From Mesocentrotus franciscanus (lineage: Eukaryota > Echinodermata > Echinoidea > Camarodonta > Strongylocentrotidae): 64,000 nucleotides of DNA. The translations under genes and the position numbers were made by a program. The notes beneath the pieces are model-generated. The model saw only the letters and a program-made list of their open reading frames with translations. It searched no databases and had not been told where the DNA came from. Location: NCBI GenBank assembly GCA_037976565.1, contig CP137681.1, positions 30,074,707 through 30,138,706 on the forward strand, in the 5' to 3' direction. How positions within the stretch are numbered: the first letter of the stretch is position 1; each line of letters opens with the position of its first letter. Shown one piece after another: positions 21,640 to 30,764 of this stretch.

Positions 21640-22828
21640 TTGATAGCGCATATTTCCTGGCACATTTGCCGCTCTGACGGCCATTAATTTTAATTATTAT
21701 CCTGGCTTTATGAATGCAGGGGTATAAACAAGAGAACAGAAAGTGTATTTTCTTCACAACCGTCGTTCTTAGTACATGCTGCGAACATGTGTGAAACGCG
21801 TGTGATCGTTTTCCATATTTGGTACAATATTTATTTTAATGGCACCCTTCATTGGTCGAGCATGCGTTTGACCCCCAAATGAATAATTCATCTGTATCCC
21901 GATTGGCCAGTACCGGTACCTAATTATCATAAGAAAAATAAAATTCAGAATGAATCGCTCGCCGAGCGAGATCGCCCGCGCGCTCCGCAAGCTATATACG
22001 CATGCATGTCTATAGTAACTGGGATTTCAGTCTGGATCAATTCATTTTCGCTTTATTTATGTAATTTCGGTAAACTAGGTAAGTGAATTGATTTTATTTT
22101 TTCCCAGGAGTAAATATAAGCGTTTGGTCTTAACCTTAATCAATTTTGAAACCCATGTTTTAAAGATGTTGAAGATTTTGAACAGAAATTGTATCATGCA
22201 TGCGATGAAAAAAAAACACGTCATGTTGTGTTGGCACCGTGCCCTAGCTTACTAATACTATACTAGGCCTGGCCGCACCGGTCGTGTGATCAGCCGGCTG
22301 GTCTGGCGATGGCGTGTATTTACTAACCGTTAAACTTCTACGCCACGGGTTCATGTTATCAAACAATCAAACATAATGTTAAAGATTGATATATTATAAC
22401 GTTAGGTTTTGGCAATGACAGGGCGCAAATAGATTTATGACAGCATAAAGTATGAAATGAATAATCATATATTGTGATTGCATCATCGATTCGTACTTTT
22501 AGTTTTAGTCGTGAGGTCATGCAGAGTGCAGAGAGAGAGAGAAGCCACACACTCGTAATAGTGAGTCGTGGGTTGAGAATGAATGAGTGGGGCGCGGCGC
22601 CGCGCAATTTTTTTTACACGCTAGCATAGCCATAGCCTGGCCATTTCTGTGATAAATACCATGGAAGCGACTGATATATTGTAAGAGTCTAGCAGCCTAC
22701 ATCTAGTCTGAAAGGAAAAAAAATCCTAATAGAAGAGGCGTAAATATTCACTCCTGAATGATAAACGCCTATAAACCAAAACAACAACAACAAGGTGCAT
22801 TATACAATAGTACATCATGCCTGGCAAT
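21640..22828. other. unassigned flank of the LTR element
   Basis: It begins with a GATAGCGC dispersed-repeat tail (to about 21720). The rest shows no coding signal. A GCTCGCCGAGCGAGATCGCC palindrome-like block near 21957 and a GCGGCGCCGCGC block near 22595 stand out from AT-rich surroundings. Confidence 0.4.
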
Positions 22829-23048
22829 TAATGTAGATTTGGCCTACAAACCGTTATCTACATGGATGTGAATCTATATGACTCACTAGAAAGCCGAAAA
22901 CAGCACTTACCTGAAATACTGAGGATCTTGTCCAATTGTCCAGCTTCAGGCTTGTGCAGTGTATTCAACTCTGGTCTGTCGGGCTCAGTGAGAGGACTAG
23001 CGCCCCCTTGTGGTGAAGGCTTGTGGGGGTGGGGTAACTCCTACTACA
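22829..23048 (-). repeat. 3' LTR
   Basis: This is the partner of 33687-33909 with no base substitutions noticed over 220 bp. It is preceded by the polypurine tract and followed by the CAAT target repeat. Confidence 0.95.
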
Positions 23049-23062
23049 TTCCCCCCCGTTTT
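23049..23062 (-). other. polypurine tract
   Basis: The - strand reads AAAACGGGGGGGAA immediately before TGTAG of the 3' LTR, the expected plus-strand primer position. Confidence 0.85.
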
Positions 23063-23922
23063 GAAAAACCCGGGCCTAACTGAACCAAGCCCGGGGAAAA
23101 GGCCGTCCCAAACCCCAAAAGGAGAAAAACAAAATATCCCTCCATTGTGACATCACAAAATATTATCTTAAGGGCACGTACTAAAAATGCCAAACAAGAC
23201 CCCAAACAAGCAAAACACGGGGCAAATGCATTAAAAAATTTATAGAAAATTTTTTTTTTTTTTAAATCTTTTAAAACCAACATAACTACTGCCTAAAAAC
23301 TAAAATTGCCAGGGGAGGTCCCCCACCCAAAACTATCCACGCCCCAATAGCGGTGAGCTATCCGCTTGTCCTCCCAGGCTACGGCGCCATCTTACCTACC
23401 CAAGAGGTACATTTCTCAGGTTTTTCGGAGAGTGACTGGAGAACCAGAAACTCGCCTAGGTCCCTCCGGCGCAGGAAGGAGGCGTTAGTTCCACTATAAC
23501 ACAGAGCGGGCCATTTGGAAGAAAGTCCCCTGGAACAACCAAAACATATGCCAACGGGCATTTATGGAAAAATCCAACCCAAAATACAAAAACATATTTA
23601 CATATGTGTATTTGCTAATGTAGCAAAAACAAGGTGATAGGGACTCAAAAGTCCCCACCGAAAATTACACTATAAAAACCTAACCGCTCCCTAGGGCTAC
23701 TGTGCCTTTGCTAATGTAGCAAAAACAAGATGATAGGGACTCAAAAGTCCCCACCGAAAATTACACTATAAAAACCTAACCGTTCCCTAGGGCTACTGTG
23801 CCTTTGCTAATGTAGCAAAAACAAGGTGATAGGGACTCGAAAGTCCCCACCGAAAATTACACCATGAAAACCTAACTGTTCCCGAGGGCTGCAGGAACAG
23901 AAAGTTCCCGCGGGTTGCCGAC
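23063..23922 (-). other. 3' untranslated region of the retrotransposon
   Basis: It shows no supported coding sequence. It contains three 96-bp direct repeats and a GC-rich stretch next to the polypurine tract. Confidence 0.6.
23611..23898. repeat. three tandem 96-bp repeats
   Basis: TTTGCTAATGTAGCAAAAAC starts at 23611, 23707 and 23803. Each unit continues AGGGACTC.AAAGTCCCC.ACC (hairpin-like GGGACT/AGTCCC) and ends CCC.AGGGCT. The first two are nearly identical; the third diverges at its end. Confidence 0.95.
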
Positions 23923-24724
23923 CTACGGGCCATAGAGCACTAGGGCGTTAACCCTAGTCTGCTCTAGGAGGGCCAGGAGACGGTCACCCCGTATCCCGGC
24001 GACTAAATCTCCTACCTCCCCGATATAGGCAGGGGTGGCGTAAATAACGCCCCCGCCGACGGGTAGGTGAGGAGAGTCGGTCTCCAACAACAACCGGCCC
24101 TGCGGAACCCTACATAGGGCAGTCCGCTGGTCCCTGGTGAAAGACTTCACCAGGGCGTTGAAGCTGAAGTAGACGTTGGGGAAAGTCCTTCCCCACGCCT
24201 CAACCTCCAGAGGGCCCAACGTGCAACAGTGGATATGGATCCTCTGATGCCTGTTGACCCTCCTTTGGGTCTCCAGCCTGCACACGCGGGAAGGTACATC
24301 GGAGGTTGGAGCCCCCTTCTCCCCGCGGATGTGCAGGATTAAAACCCTGCCGGTGGCACCGACCTTTCCCAGGATGGCCTGGAAAAGGTTCAGCTGAGCC
24401 GACCATGTGCCTGGGGGCATGGAATAATCTAATCCCATTTCCCCCAAGGCACTGACCCTGGTGTCGCAGATGAGCCTACCCAGGACATCCAGGGCTGGGT
24501 CATCAAAGCTCAGGGCGTGCTTCGGGTGCACCCCCACAGCCACCTTCCACCGGCGGTCGCCAGGGAATTTAATGTCCCGGTGCCTCTTGGGGTCGCAATA
24601 ATTAACCACGCCCCCACAAAGACGCACCGGTACCCGGGGATCCCTACCGAGATAGCCTCGATGCACTCCAGTCCCCTCTACCAGTCCTGGCCTCTAGCCG
24701 ATCTAAATGAAAATGGCTATCGAA
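23923..24724 (-). pseudogene. TatD-family metallo-dependent nuclease
   Basis: The open stretch 24666-23923 holds most of a TatD domain: GGVVNYCDP, WKVAVGVHPKHA, SALGEMGLDY (Glu ligand near residue 76), VLILHIRGEKG (His near 112), RIHIHCCTLG (His near 144-146) and RLLLETDSPHL (Asp near 197). The N-terminal metal motif H-F-H lies just upstream at 24715-24707 in another frame, so one frameshift near 24680 splits the domain. TatD proteins are Mg/Mn-dependent DNases/exonucleases. The wording of the motifs is closest to TATDN2-like animal proteins. In the retroelement context its role is unknown. Confidence 0.85.
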
Positions 24725-24742
24725 GGCCAGGGAATAGGAGGC

Positions 24743-25399
24743 TTAGAGGCAACCCGGCATATGAACTGCCCGGTCCCCTAGAGTGTACCGAGGAAGGCCC
24801 CGCCGACGCAGGAGGCGGAACTGCACCCGCAGCAGGAGTGGCCTTGGCGGGAACTGTGTTCCCGCCACCCTCATGAGATGGCGGTGCAACGCCCGTCGCC
24901 CTGAAACGGCAGCGGATTCAAGATCCCCGCCTTTGGGCTGCTCACCCCTCACCGGCGCGGCTGCAGTATCCTCAGGAATAGGAACCCTCCCGAGGAAATG
25001 GAGATGAGCGAGCTGGCCCGCATCCAACTTGGACACGAGCCACGCAAGGACACGCCAGTGCAAAAGCGCCGCCGGCGTGTTGAGGGGGCGAACAGTCACC
25101 CGAGAGGGAATGGCACCCCCCGACCGCCTAAGGAAAAGGAGCATGTCCTCCTCCATGGCAGCGGGGATGTTCCACTCCCAGTTATCGGGTGCCTCCGCGT
25201 CGACCATCCCCATCAGTCCCTCCAGCCGGGGAGAACCGATAAGGGATTGTGCAAGGAACCGAAGGCAAGCGACCTGCTGGAGAAACCGGGGCTCCCCAGC
25301 AAGGTGCTTGCCCTGGCAGAGGCGCAGCGCGATCGGCATGTGCGAGTAGACATGCTGCCTGAGTTTGATCCTCGGGCGTATCCCGCACATAGGACACAT
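24743..25399 (-). pseudogene. CCHH-like zinc finger and spacer of the third coding region
   Basis: 218 codons. It opens with CPMCG...LRQHVYSH, a CxxC-x10-HxxxH zinc-finger layout, followed by a mostly helical region (RFLQQVACLRFLAQSLIG, PAALLHWRVLAWLVSKLDAG). A TAA stop at 24745-24743 ends it, but the same frame continues after that stop into the HFH motif of the TatD domain, so the stop looks like a lesion within one longer frame. Confidence 0.55.
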
Positions 25400-25805
25400 C
25401 CCACGCCCCTTCTGCCTCTTGGCAGGTCCGCCAGCAGACCCGCCAAATGGCCGCTTTCCCTGGCCAGATCGGCCCCCAGGAAGCAGGCTCGGCAGGCGAG
25501 CCGCTGCACTCGCTTTCCTGACGGGAGGCCCTGCCTCCCGAGAGGTTAACCCTCCCTGGAAGACCGCTCCCGCCTAGGTGACCTCGTGCCATTGGGCTCT
25601 CCCGAGGTGCCCTGCGGACAGCCGAGGAGAGAGGGCCAGCAACAGGAGAAAATTCCCCCGTGTCCATGCCTTCCTCCGCGGGTGTCCCCGGGTCCGCTTG
25701 ACGTCGGGGACGGGGACCACGGCAGGTTCCGGGCACATAGTGCCCTGATCCGCCGTCCGGTCTCCGCCCCTGAGCCTGGAAGTTGTACTCCCTGGCCCAA
25801 TACAC
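25182..25805 (-). pseudogene. third coding region, central linker
   Basis: 207 codons, Gly/Pro/Arg-rich and low-complexity (PARRAPRES-like composition), without recognisable domains. It overlaps frames on both sides and may only partly be the real reading frame. The 25509-25213 frame, with CRACFLGADLARESGHLAGL, may be the real one for part of this stretch. Confidence 0.35.
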
Positions 25806-26458
25806 TAGGCATGGCGGAAAACTCCATGGAAGCCTTCCCCCAGAAGGGTGCTAGGTGAGCCAGGCCCGGATGAAAGCGTTGGCTTTCCGCCATACCCGGC
25901 TCCCACCAAGGAGTGTTGGGATCGTAGTACTGGAGTACCTCGTCCCCCTCGGCTACCTTCTCGGCCCCCAATAGGGGGTACCTACTGGCGTATTCCTCCA
26001 GAGGCAAACGCCCCCGGAGGTACTCATGCAGGCAGCTAACCCAGCCCGCATCATTGGCCGTCACTGCCCGCCCATACGCCCCGTCGAGGAACCCCAGGAC
26101 AACGTCCCAGGGAAGCTGCGACGGGCCAGACGGACCAGAACCCCGGATACGGAAGGTGTCTACCCTCCCGAGCCACTCCAGGACGCTCCTGGCCACCACT
26201 TCCGCCCTTGGAGGTGCCATGGCGGCCCTCCCACTGGTGAACCCCGGATTCCCAAATCCCCAGGATCCCCGGACCCCAGGATCCCCGGACCCCCAGGACC
26301 CCAGGATCCCCGAACCCCAGGATCCCGAACCCCAGGACCCTCGGGCCCCTCTTGCTCCCAGAGGACGCTAGACTCACATCCCCCTCTGAGAAGCTACCCA
26401 GGTCCTCATAGTCCCCCGGACTATCCGGCGGCAGAGGCAAATCCTCCGGTCTTTCCAT
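25546..26458 (-). pseudogene. third coding region, N-terminal part
   Basis: The ATG at 26458 starts an acidic, Pro/Ser-rich frame (ERPEDLPLPPDSPGDYEDLG). It runs into GGATCC/GGACCC-rich short repeats (26228-26345), where the frame changes. From 26220 a 224-codon frame carries an unrecognised domain with PWDVVLGFLDGAYGRAVTAN, YLRGRLPLEEYASRYPLLGA and HPGLAHLAPFWGKA. That frame also fails near 25750. Position after pol is the env position, but I see no signal peptide, transmembrane helix or envelope motif. Confidence 0.55.
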
Positions 26459-26500
26459 CTGTAGGGAAGGGAAGAGAAGGAGAGAAACCCACAATTAGTA
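26456..26500 (-). promoter_or_regulatory. 3' splice site before the third coding region
   Basis: On the - strand a TACTAAT branch-site consensus (26500-26494) is followed by TTTCTCTCCTTCTCTTCCCT and TACAG, with the AG at 26460-26459 directly abutting the ATG at 26458-26456. It lies about 70 bases after the pol stop. Confidence 0.65.
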
Positions 26501-26529
26501 TCCCGCCCAAGAAAAGAAAAACACTAACC

Positions 26530-27339
26530 TTACCTCTTCCCCCGCTCCACACATGGAGGACAATAATACTTATCGATATGGGTGCTCTCGCTGGGGGTTA
26601 CCCCTACGCAATCCCCATGAAACCAATCTTCGCAGCCGTCGCAGCCTATCATAAAACGGGTCTCATCATACGGCCGGCGACATAGACAGTACAGAGTCTC
26701 CGGGTCGACTCGCTTGCCCAGCTGGCACCACTCGGGTAAATCCCGGTCCCGGCATGGCTTTAAACGATCCTGGTGTACGGTGGAAATGGACTTCCGGAGT
26801 TCCACCCTATACAGGTCAGGGGTCAGCCTCTTGACCACCCTCCCTGGGCCTTTCCAAGGGCTGCTCAGCTTCTTACATTTGCCCTTGACCGTTGCAGTGT
26901 CGAGTACGTAGACTGGGTCACCCTCCTGGAACTGCCGCCGGAACGAATGTACGTCGTAATCGCGCTTCATGCGCATCTGGGCGCTCCGTAGACTAGCCCG
27001 GGCTGCCTCATGCGCAGCCTGGGTTGCTGTTACCAGCCTGCCCAAGTATTCCTCTCGATCCAAGGTCACATTGCCCCTGGGTAGAGGATACATCAAATGG
27101 GCTGGCTGGTTCACCTCCCGCCCGAGCATCAGCCGGTTGGCAGTATACCCGGTACTTCGGTTGACCGTAGCCCGAAGTGCTCCCGAGATCTGGGGCAGAT
27201 GCTCGTCCCATTTATTTTGGGCCCGCCCCACATAGCATCGGACTGCATCCATCAGGGTACGGTTATACCTTTCTACCTGGCCATTTCCGAAGGTCGGTAC
27301 GGCGTCGTCTTGGCCTTGTGGATCAGGAGAACCTTGCAA
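26530..27339 (-). pseudogene. pol: integrase C-terminal half fused to a PHD finger
   Basis: 269 codons in one open frame. [12 protein letters not shown] carries the catalytic Glu of the DDE core. [11 protein letters not shown] and [23 protein letters not shown] are the SH3/GPY-like C-terminal domain. After a short linker, residues 216-269 form a complete PHD finger: CLC, GCDGC, DWFH, DC, YCPPC (Cys4-His-Cys3). Its [13 protein letters not shown] and [10 protein letters not shown] blocks resemble KDM7/PHF2/PHF8 PHD fingers, which bind H3K4me3. No frame break separates integrase and PHD; the stop is at 26530. By inference the PHD could steer integration to marked chromatin. Confidence 0.9.
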
Positions 27340-27905
27340 ACCCCCTTAAAGAGCTTGCTTTCAAAATTTCGTCCCTGATCCGTAAAAATCGCGAACGGAT
27401 AACCGAAACGGCAGAAAAACTCCCCCACCGCAGCACGGGCAGTATCCTCCGCCGTCTGAGACGGTAGTGGGATACACTCTACCCACTTGGTGAACTGATC
27501 CACCATCATGAGAACATGCTCGTTTCCCTTGGACGACTTAGGCAATGGCCCAAGGAAATCCAGGTGAACCCGTTCCATTGGTGCCCCCGCGTGATAATTT
27601 CGCATGGGACTCTTACCGTACCTAGTTGCCTTCTTGTTCTGGTTGCAGGTCGAGCAAGTTCGGACATACTCCGCCACATCCTTGCCCATTCTGTACCAAA
27701 AGTACTTGGCCCGAATATATAGCTTGGTCCGATCCCTGCCAGGATGACCACGCCGGAAGATCATGACTCGCATACATGATCTCCTCCTCAATGACCTGGG
27801 CACTAGCAACAATAGACCCTGGTCCTCTCCCTTTTTACAAATGACCCCTTCGACCCGCACGAACTGAGCCCTGTTAATCCAGAGGAACTTCTCCTCCGAC
27901 CCCAC
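27273..27905 (-). pseudogene. pol: integrase, zinc-binding and catalytic core
   Basis: 210 codons. GHPGRDRTKLYIRAKYFWYR and CSTCNQNKK are the second half of the HHCC domain; the first His lies in another frame just upstream. VHLDFLGPLP (Asp 1), MMVDQFTKWVECIPLP and FTDQGRNFES (Asp 2) form the catalytic core. The frame is lost before the catalytic Glu. Confidence 0.9.
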
Positions 27906-28070
27906 AGCATTATGGTGGCCTCATCAGGTTCCTGCAGGTCCTCTAACCACTTACTCAACGCCGTCAGAGTAGGATCTCCTCTTGTTCGGCCCGCACCCTG
28001 TCTGCGGGCAATGGTCCCTCCTCCGCGACTTCCACAGGCCGTAGCCTTACGGCCCTTATAACGGGTTCTT

Positions 28071-28712
28071 CTACCACGGCTCCGCCCCATCCGAAGAAGT
28101 GCAGATCACCGCATGGGTCATTCCGACACCCGCCTCTGGTTCCAGTTCCGGCGAGGCCTTTCCCATCGCGGCACGGCCAGCAAGGGGGACCACGTTGTCC
28201 ACTGCCTCCCCGAAGGCGGCCCAATTCTGATGAGCCTTGGAGCAGTATCTACACCCTCCACACGGCAGGTGTTCTAGGCTAAAGCCCAGTCGGTATTCCT
28301 CGCAGAGGGGCTCGGCCGGTGGAACCCTAGAGAGGGCATCAGCATTAGCATGCTTCTTGCCCGGACGATGTTCCAGACGCATGTCATACTGACTGAGCTC
28401 CTCCATCCAGCGAGCCAATTGCCCCTGAGGGTACTTGAAATGGAGGAGCCACGTTAGACTGCTGTGATCCGTACGGACCACAAACGGTTTCCCTAGCAGA
28501 TAGTGGCGGTATTGCCGGGTGAATTTGACCACCGCTAGCAGTTCCCGCCTGGTGACGCAGTACCGCCGCTGTTCCGCGGTTAGCGCACAACTGCCATAGG
28601 ACACCACCCTTTCTTCCCCCCCTTGCACCTGAAGGAGTTCCGCCCCAATGGCGTCATTGGATGCATCCGTATCCAGAATAAATGAATCCCGGCTGTTAGG
28701 CATAGTGAGCAC
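28071..28712 (-). pseudogene. pol: RNase H and connection
   Basis: 213 codons. FILDTDASNDAIGAEL has the first catalytic Asp, RRELLAVVKF the Glu, VRTDHSSL the third acidic residue, and HANADALSR the last. The typical Gypsy tail (SQYDMRLEHRPGKKHANADA) is intact. Downstream of about residue 140 the match fades into a linker without clear homology, which continues in shifting frames to 27905. Confidence 0.9.
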
Positions 28713-28762
28713 GGGTGCCTCCGTGAGACGGTCTTTGATCTCATCAAAGGCATGCTGCTGGT

Positions 28763-29206
28763 CTACTCCCCAGTGAAACGGCTGTTTCCCGGTAATCCGG
28801 TAGAGGGGAACCGCAACGGCAGCATAACCCTGATGAAAGCCCGGTGATAATTAGCCAGGCCCAAAACTGCTCGACGTGCCTTGTTGTCCTTGGAGGGCCA
28901 TTGCCGGACTGCCCGGATATGTTCCTCCCGGAGATGGACCCGGTTAGCACTCACTTCCTCCCCAAGAACTCTACCTTCTCTTGGAAAGGACGCATTTTTA
29001 GGCTTCAATTTAAGCCCAAATTTAGCGAACCTTCCCAGGACTTCTTTTAAATTGGCGAGATGGTCCTCCACTGACCTCCCCAGGACAACCACATCATCCA
29101 GGAAAGCCAGGACAGTCTGCCAATTGATACCCCTCAGGATTAGGTCCATCGCCCGCGAAAGTCGCAGGCGCATTACATAGACCGAACCCCATACGCACAA
29201 ACTCAT
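28763..29206 (-). pseudogene. pol: reverse transcriptase, catalytic FLDD and thumb
   Basis: 147 codons. AMDLILRGINWQTVLAFLDD carries the two catalytic aspartates, then VEDHLANLKEVLGRFAKFGL and LKLKPKNASF, the Gypsy thumb. The RT-RNase H connection (RQWPSKDNKA, LGLANYHRAFI) follows and the frame fails at about 28790. Confidence 0.9.
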
Positions 29207-29327
29207 AGAGCCCGTACTTAGTGGTAAAGGCGGTTTTCTTCCTATCCTCCGCCTGAATTTTTACTTGGTAGTAAGCCGAATTAGCGTCCAACTTAGAAAA
29301 CCAAGCATTATCCGCCAAGGTATCCAA
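29094..29327 (-). pseudogene. pol: reverse transcriptase, palm part 1
   Basis: 77 codons with block A (WFSKLDANSAYYQVKI, catalytic Asp), KTAFTTKYGLYEFVRM and GLCNAPATF. The frame shifts after this; the catalytic FLDD block is in the overlapping next frame. Confidence 0.9.
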
Positions 29328-29361
29328 ACATTCTTCGATGTTCGGTAGCGGATATACATCT

Positions 29362-29613
29362 TTACGGGTTACCGCTCAATGCCCGATAATCTATACACCA
29401 TCGGACGCCCGTCTCGCTTCCGACTAAGACTGGGGCCGAGGCCCATTCAGACTGGGAAGGTTGGATTATCCCTGCCTTAGTCATTTTTTCCAAATGAGCC
29501 TTCTCCTCCCGGCGAAATTGAGTGGAGTTCGCCTCATCTTCTGCTTCACCGAGCGGCATTTTCTGTATCGATGGAATGTTCAATCCCATCGAAATTCCCC
29601 AAGTCGAACTCAT
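29362..29613 (-). pseudogene. pol: reverse transcriptase, fingers
   Basis: 83 codons with RT blocks 1-2: HLEKMTKAGIIQPSQSEWAS followed by APVLVG and VRWCIDYRAL. The frame is lost just after ALSGN at about 29370; the next RT block continues in another frame. Confidence 0.85.
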
Positions 29614-29872
29614 CTTGGGCGAAAACTCCAGAAAAACGAATCAATAGATCCTGGAGCTTGCCCCGCTCCCCCTCCGACAAAAGGGTTGAGGACCGCTCGT
29701 AGAGTTCGGTTAGGTGCGGCGGGACTTCCTCGGCCTCTCCGATGTTGATTTGGGAGACCGCCTCACTTGGGCCTGTAAAGGGGTCTACCAAAACTCTCCT
29801 TCCTGAAACTCGTGCCTCCCCAAGGACGTCTGCGCAGGTGATTGCCTGATGCCGGTCCGTGGGGTTAAGCAC
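29546..29872 (-). pseudogene. pol: protease-RT linker of pol
   Basis: 108 codons with the typical pre-RT segment of Gypsy pol: LTELYERSSTLLSEGERGKL, LLIRFSGVFAQDEFDLG, then GIEHSIDT. It overlaps the protease frame end and then passes out of frame at about 29560-29600. Confidence 0.75.
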
Positions 29873-30764
29873 ATATACGCGTTCTTCCCGCCCCGTGTAA
29901 GGAACAGGGAATCAGAAGGACAGGTAGGTTTAGCAGTGGTTCAAACACAAAATCCCCTAACCGTTGATCTAAAACCCCGGTCACCCTCTTAACGGCATTG
30001 GGGGGGATGATAACCCGCTTGCGGACATACACCCTAGCTACCCCCATCCGCCTGGGGTTGTCCCCATGCTGCATGGGAATTTCCACTCCCCCTAGCAGTA
30101 ACTTGGGGCGATACAAGTGAATAACCGCCCTATGTTTACCGAGAAAATCCATCCCCAGTAACATGTCATCCGAAATGGGTGCAACATACAACTGCTCGGA
30201 GAACTCTTGCCCTCCCAACAGAATACTCACCGGCCCCACTACTGACCCACCCATGCTCATATCCCTACCTGCAGCATGTAGTACGGCCTCCCGCAGTTTC
30301 TTGGGTTGCGGTTTCAGGTGTTGAAGCACCCGATCCGAGATGATAGTCACCTCGGCGGCCGTGTCCACTATTGCTCTAAGGGGGAAACCCCCTATCACTA
30401 TAGGGATATTAAGGGAGGAACTGGACTGCAACCGGCAAACCACTACCTCCGCCTTTTCCTCCGAATCCGGGTCCGGATCCGAGGTGGTATCCGGCATCGG
30501 GTCTAACGACCCGACCGCCCGTGAAGCAGTTGGAAGTCCACAAAACGTAACCTCCCCTATATACCGGGAAAGTGCCTCACCCAGCTCCGTGGAGGCTTCA
30601 TTTAACCCAATCTCACCAGGAACAGGCTCCCCCACCTGCTTGACAGCGGGTTGGGGGATGACTGCCCGATCTCCCGGCGACCCGGTCAACCACTGGCCTC
30701 GTTCGGGTCGGGTCGGGGGTTGGCCTCCTCCTCCGACCCGCTGGAGTTTACCTCCTCGGGGCAA
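29865..30764 (-). pseudogene. pol: aspartic protease region of pol
   Basis: 299 codons. The retropepsin-like domain starts near residue 110: IPIVIGGFPLRAIVDTAAEV contains the DT(A) catalytic triplet (DTA instead of the usual DSG/DTG), with ISDRVLQHL after it and DDMLLGMDFLGKHRAVI as the second conserved block. The start overlaps the end of the gag frame in another frame, so a frameshift or processing boundary is expected there. It would cut the Gag-Pol polyprotein. Confidence 0.85.

Noticed and set aside
21262..21687. Ile/Tyr-rich 141-codon frame that could suggest a membrane protein
   Set aside because: It is translation of AAT, CTA and GAT triplet runs.
26220..26345. GGATCC/GGACCC repeats as a functional repeat domain
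   Set aside because: Units are irregular in length (10-13 bases) and change frame, so they look like slippage within the third coding region.
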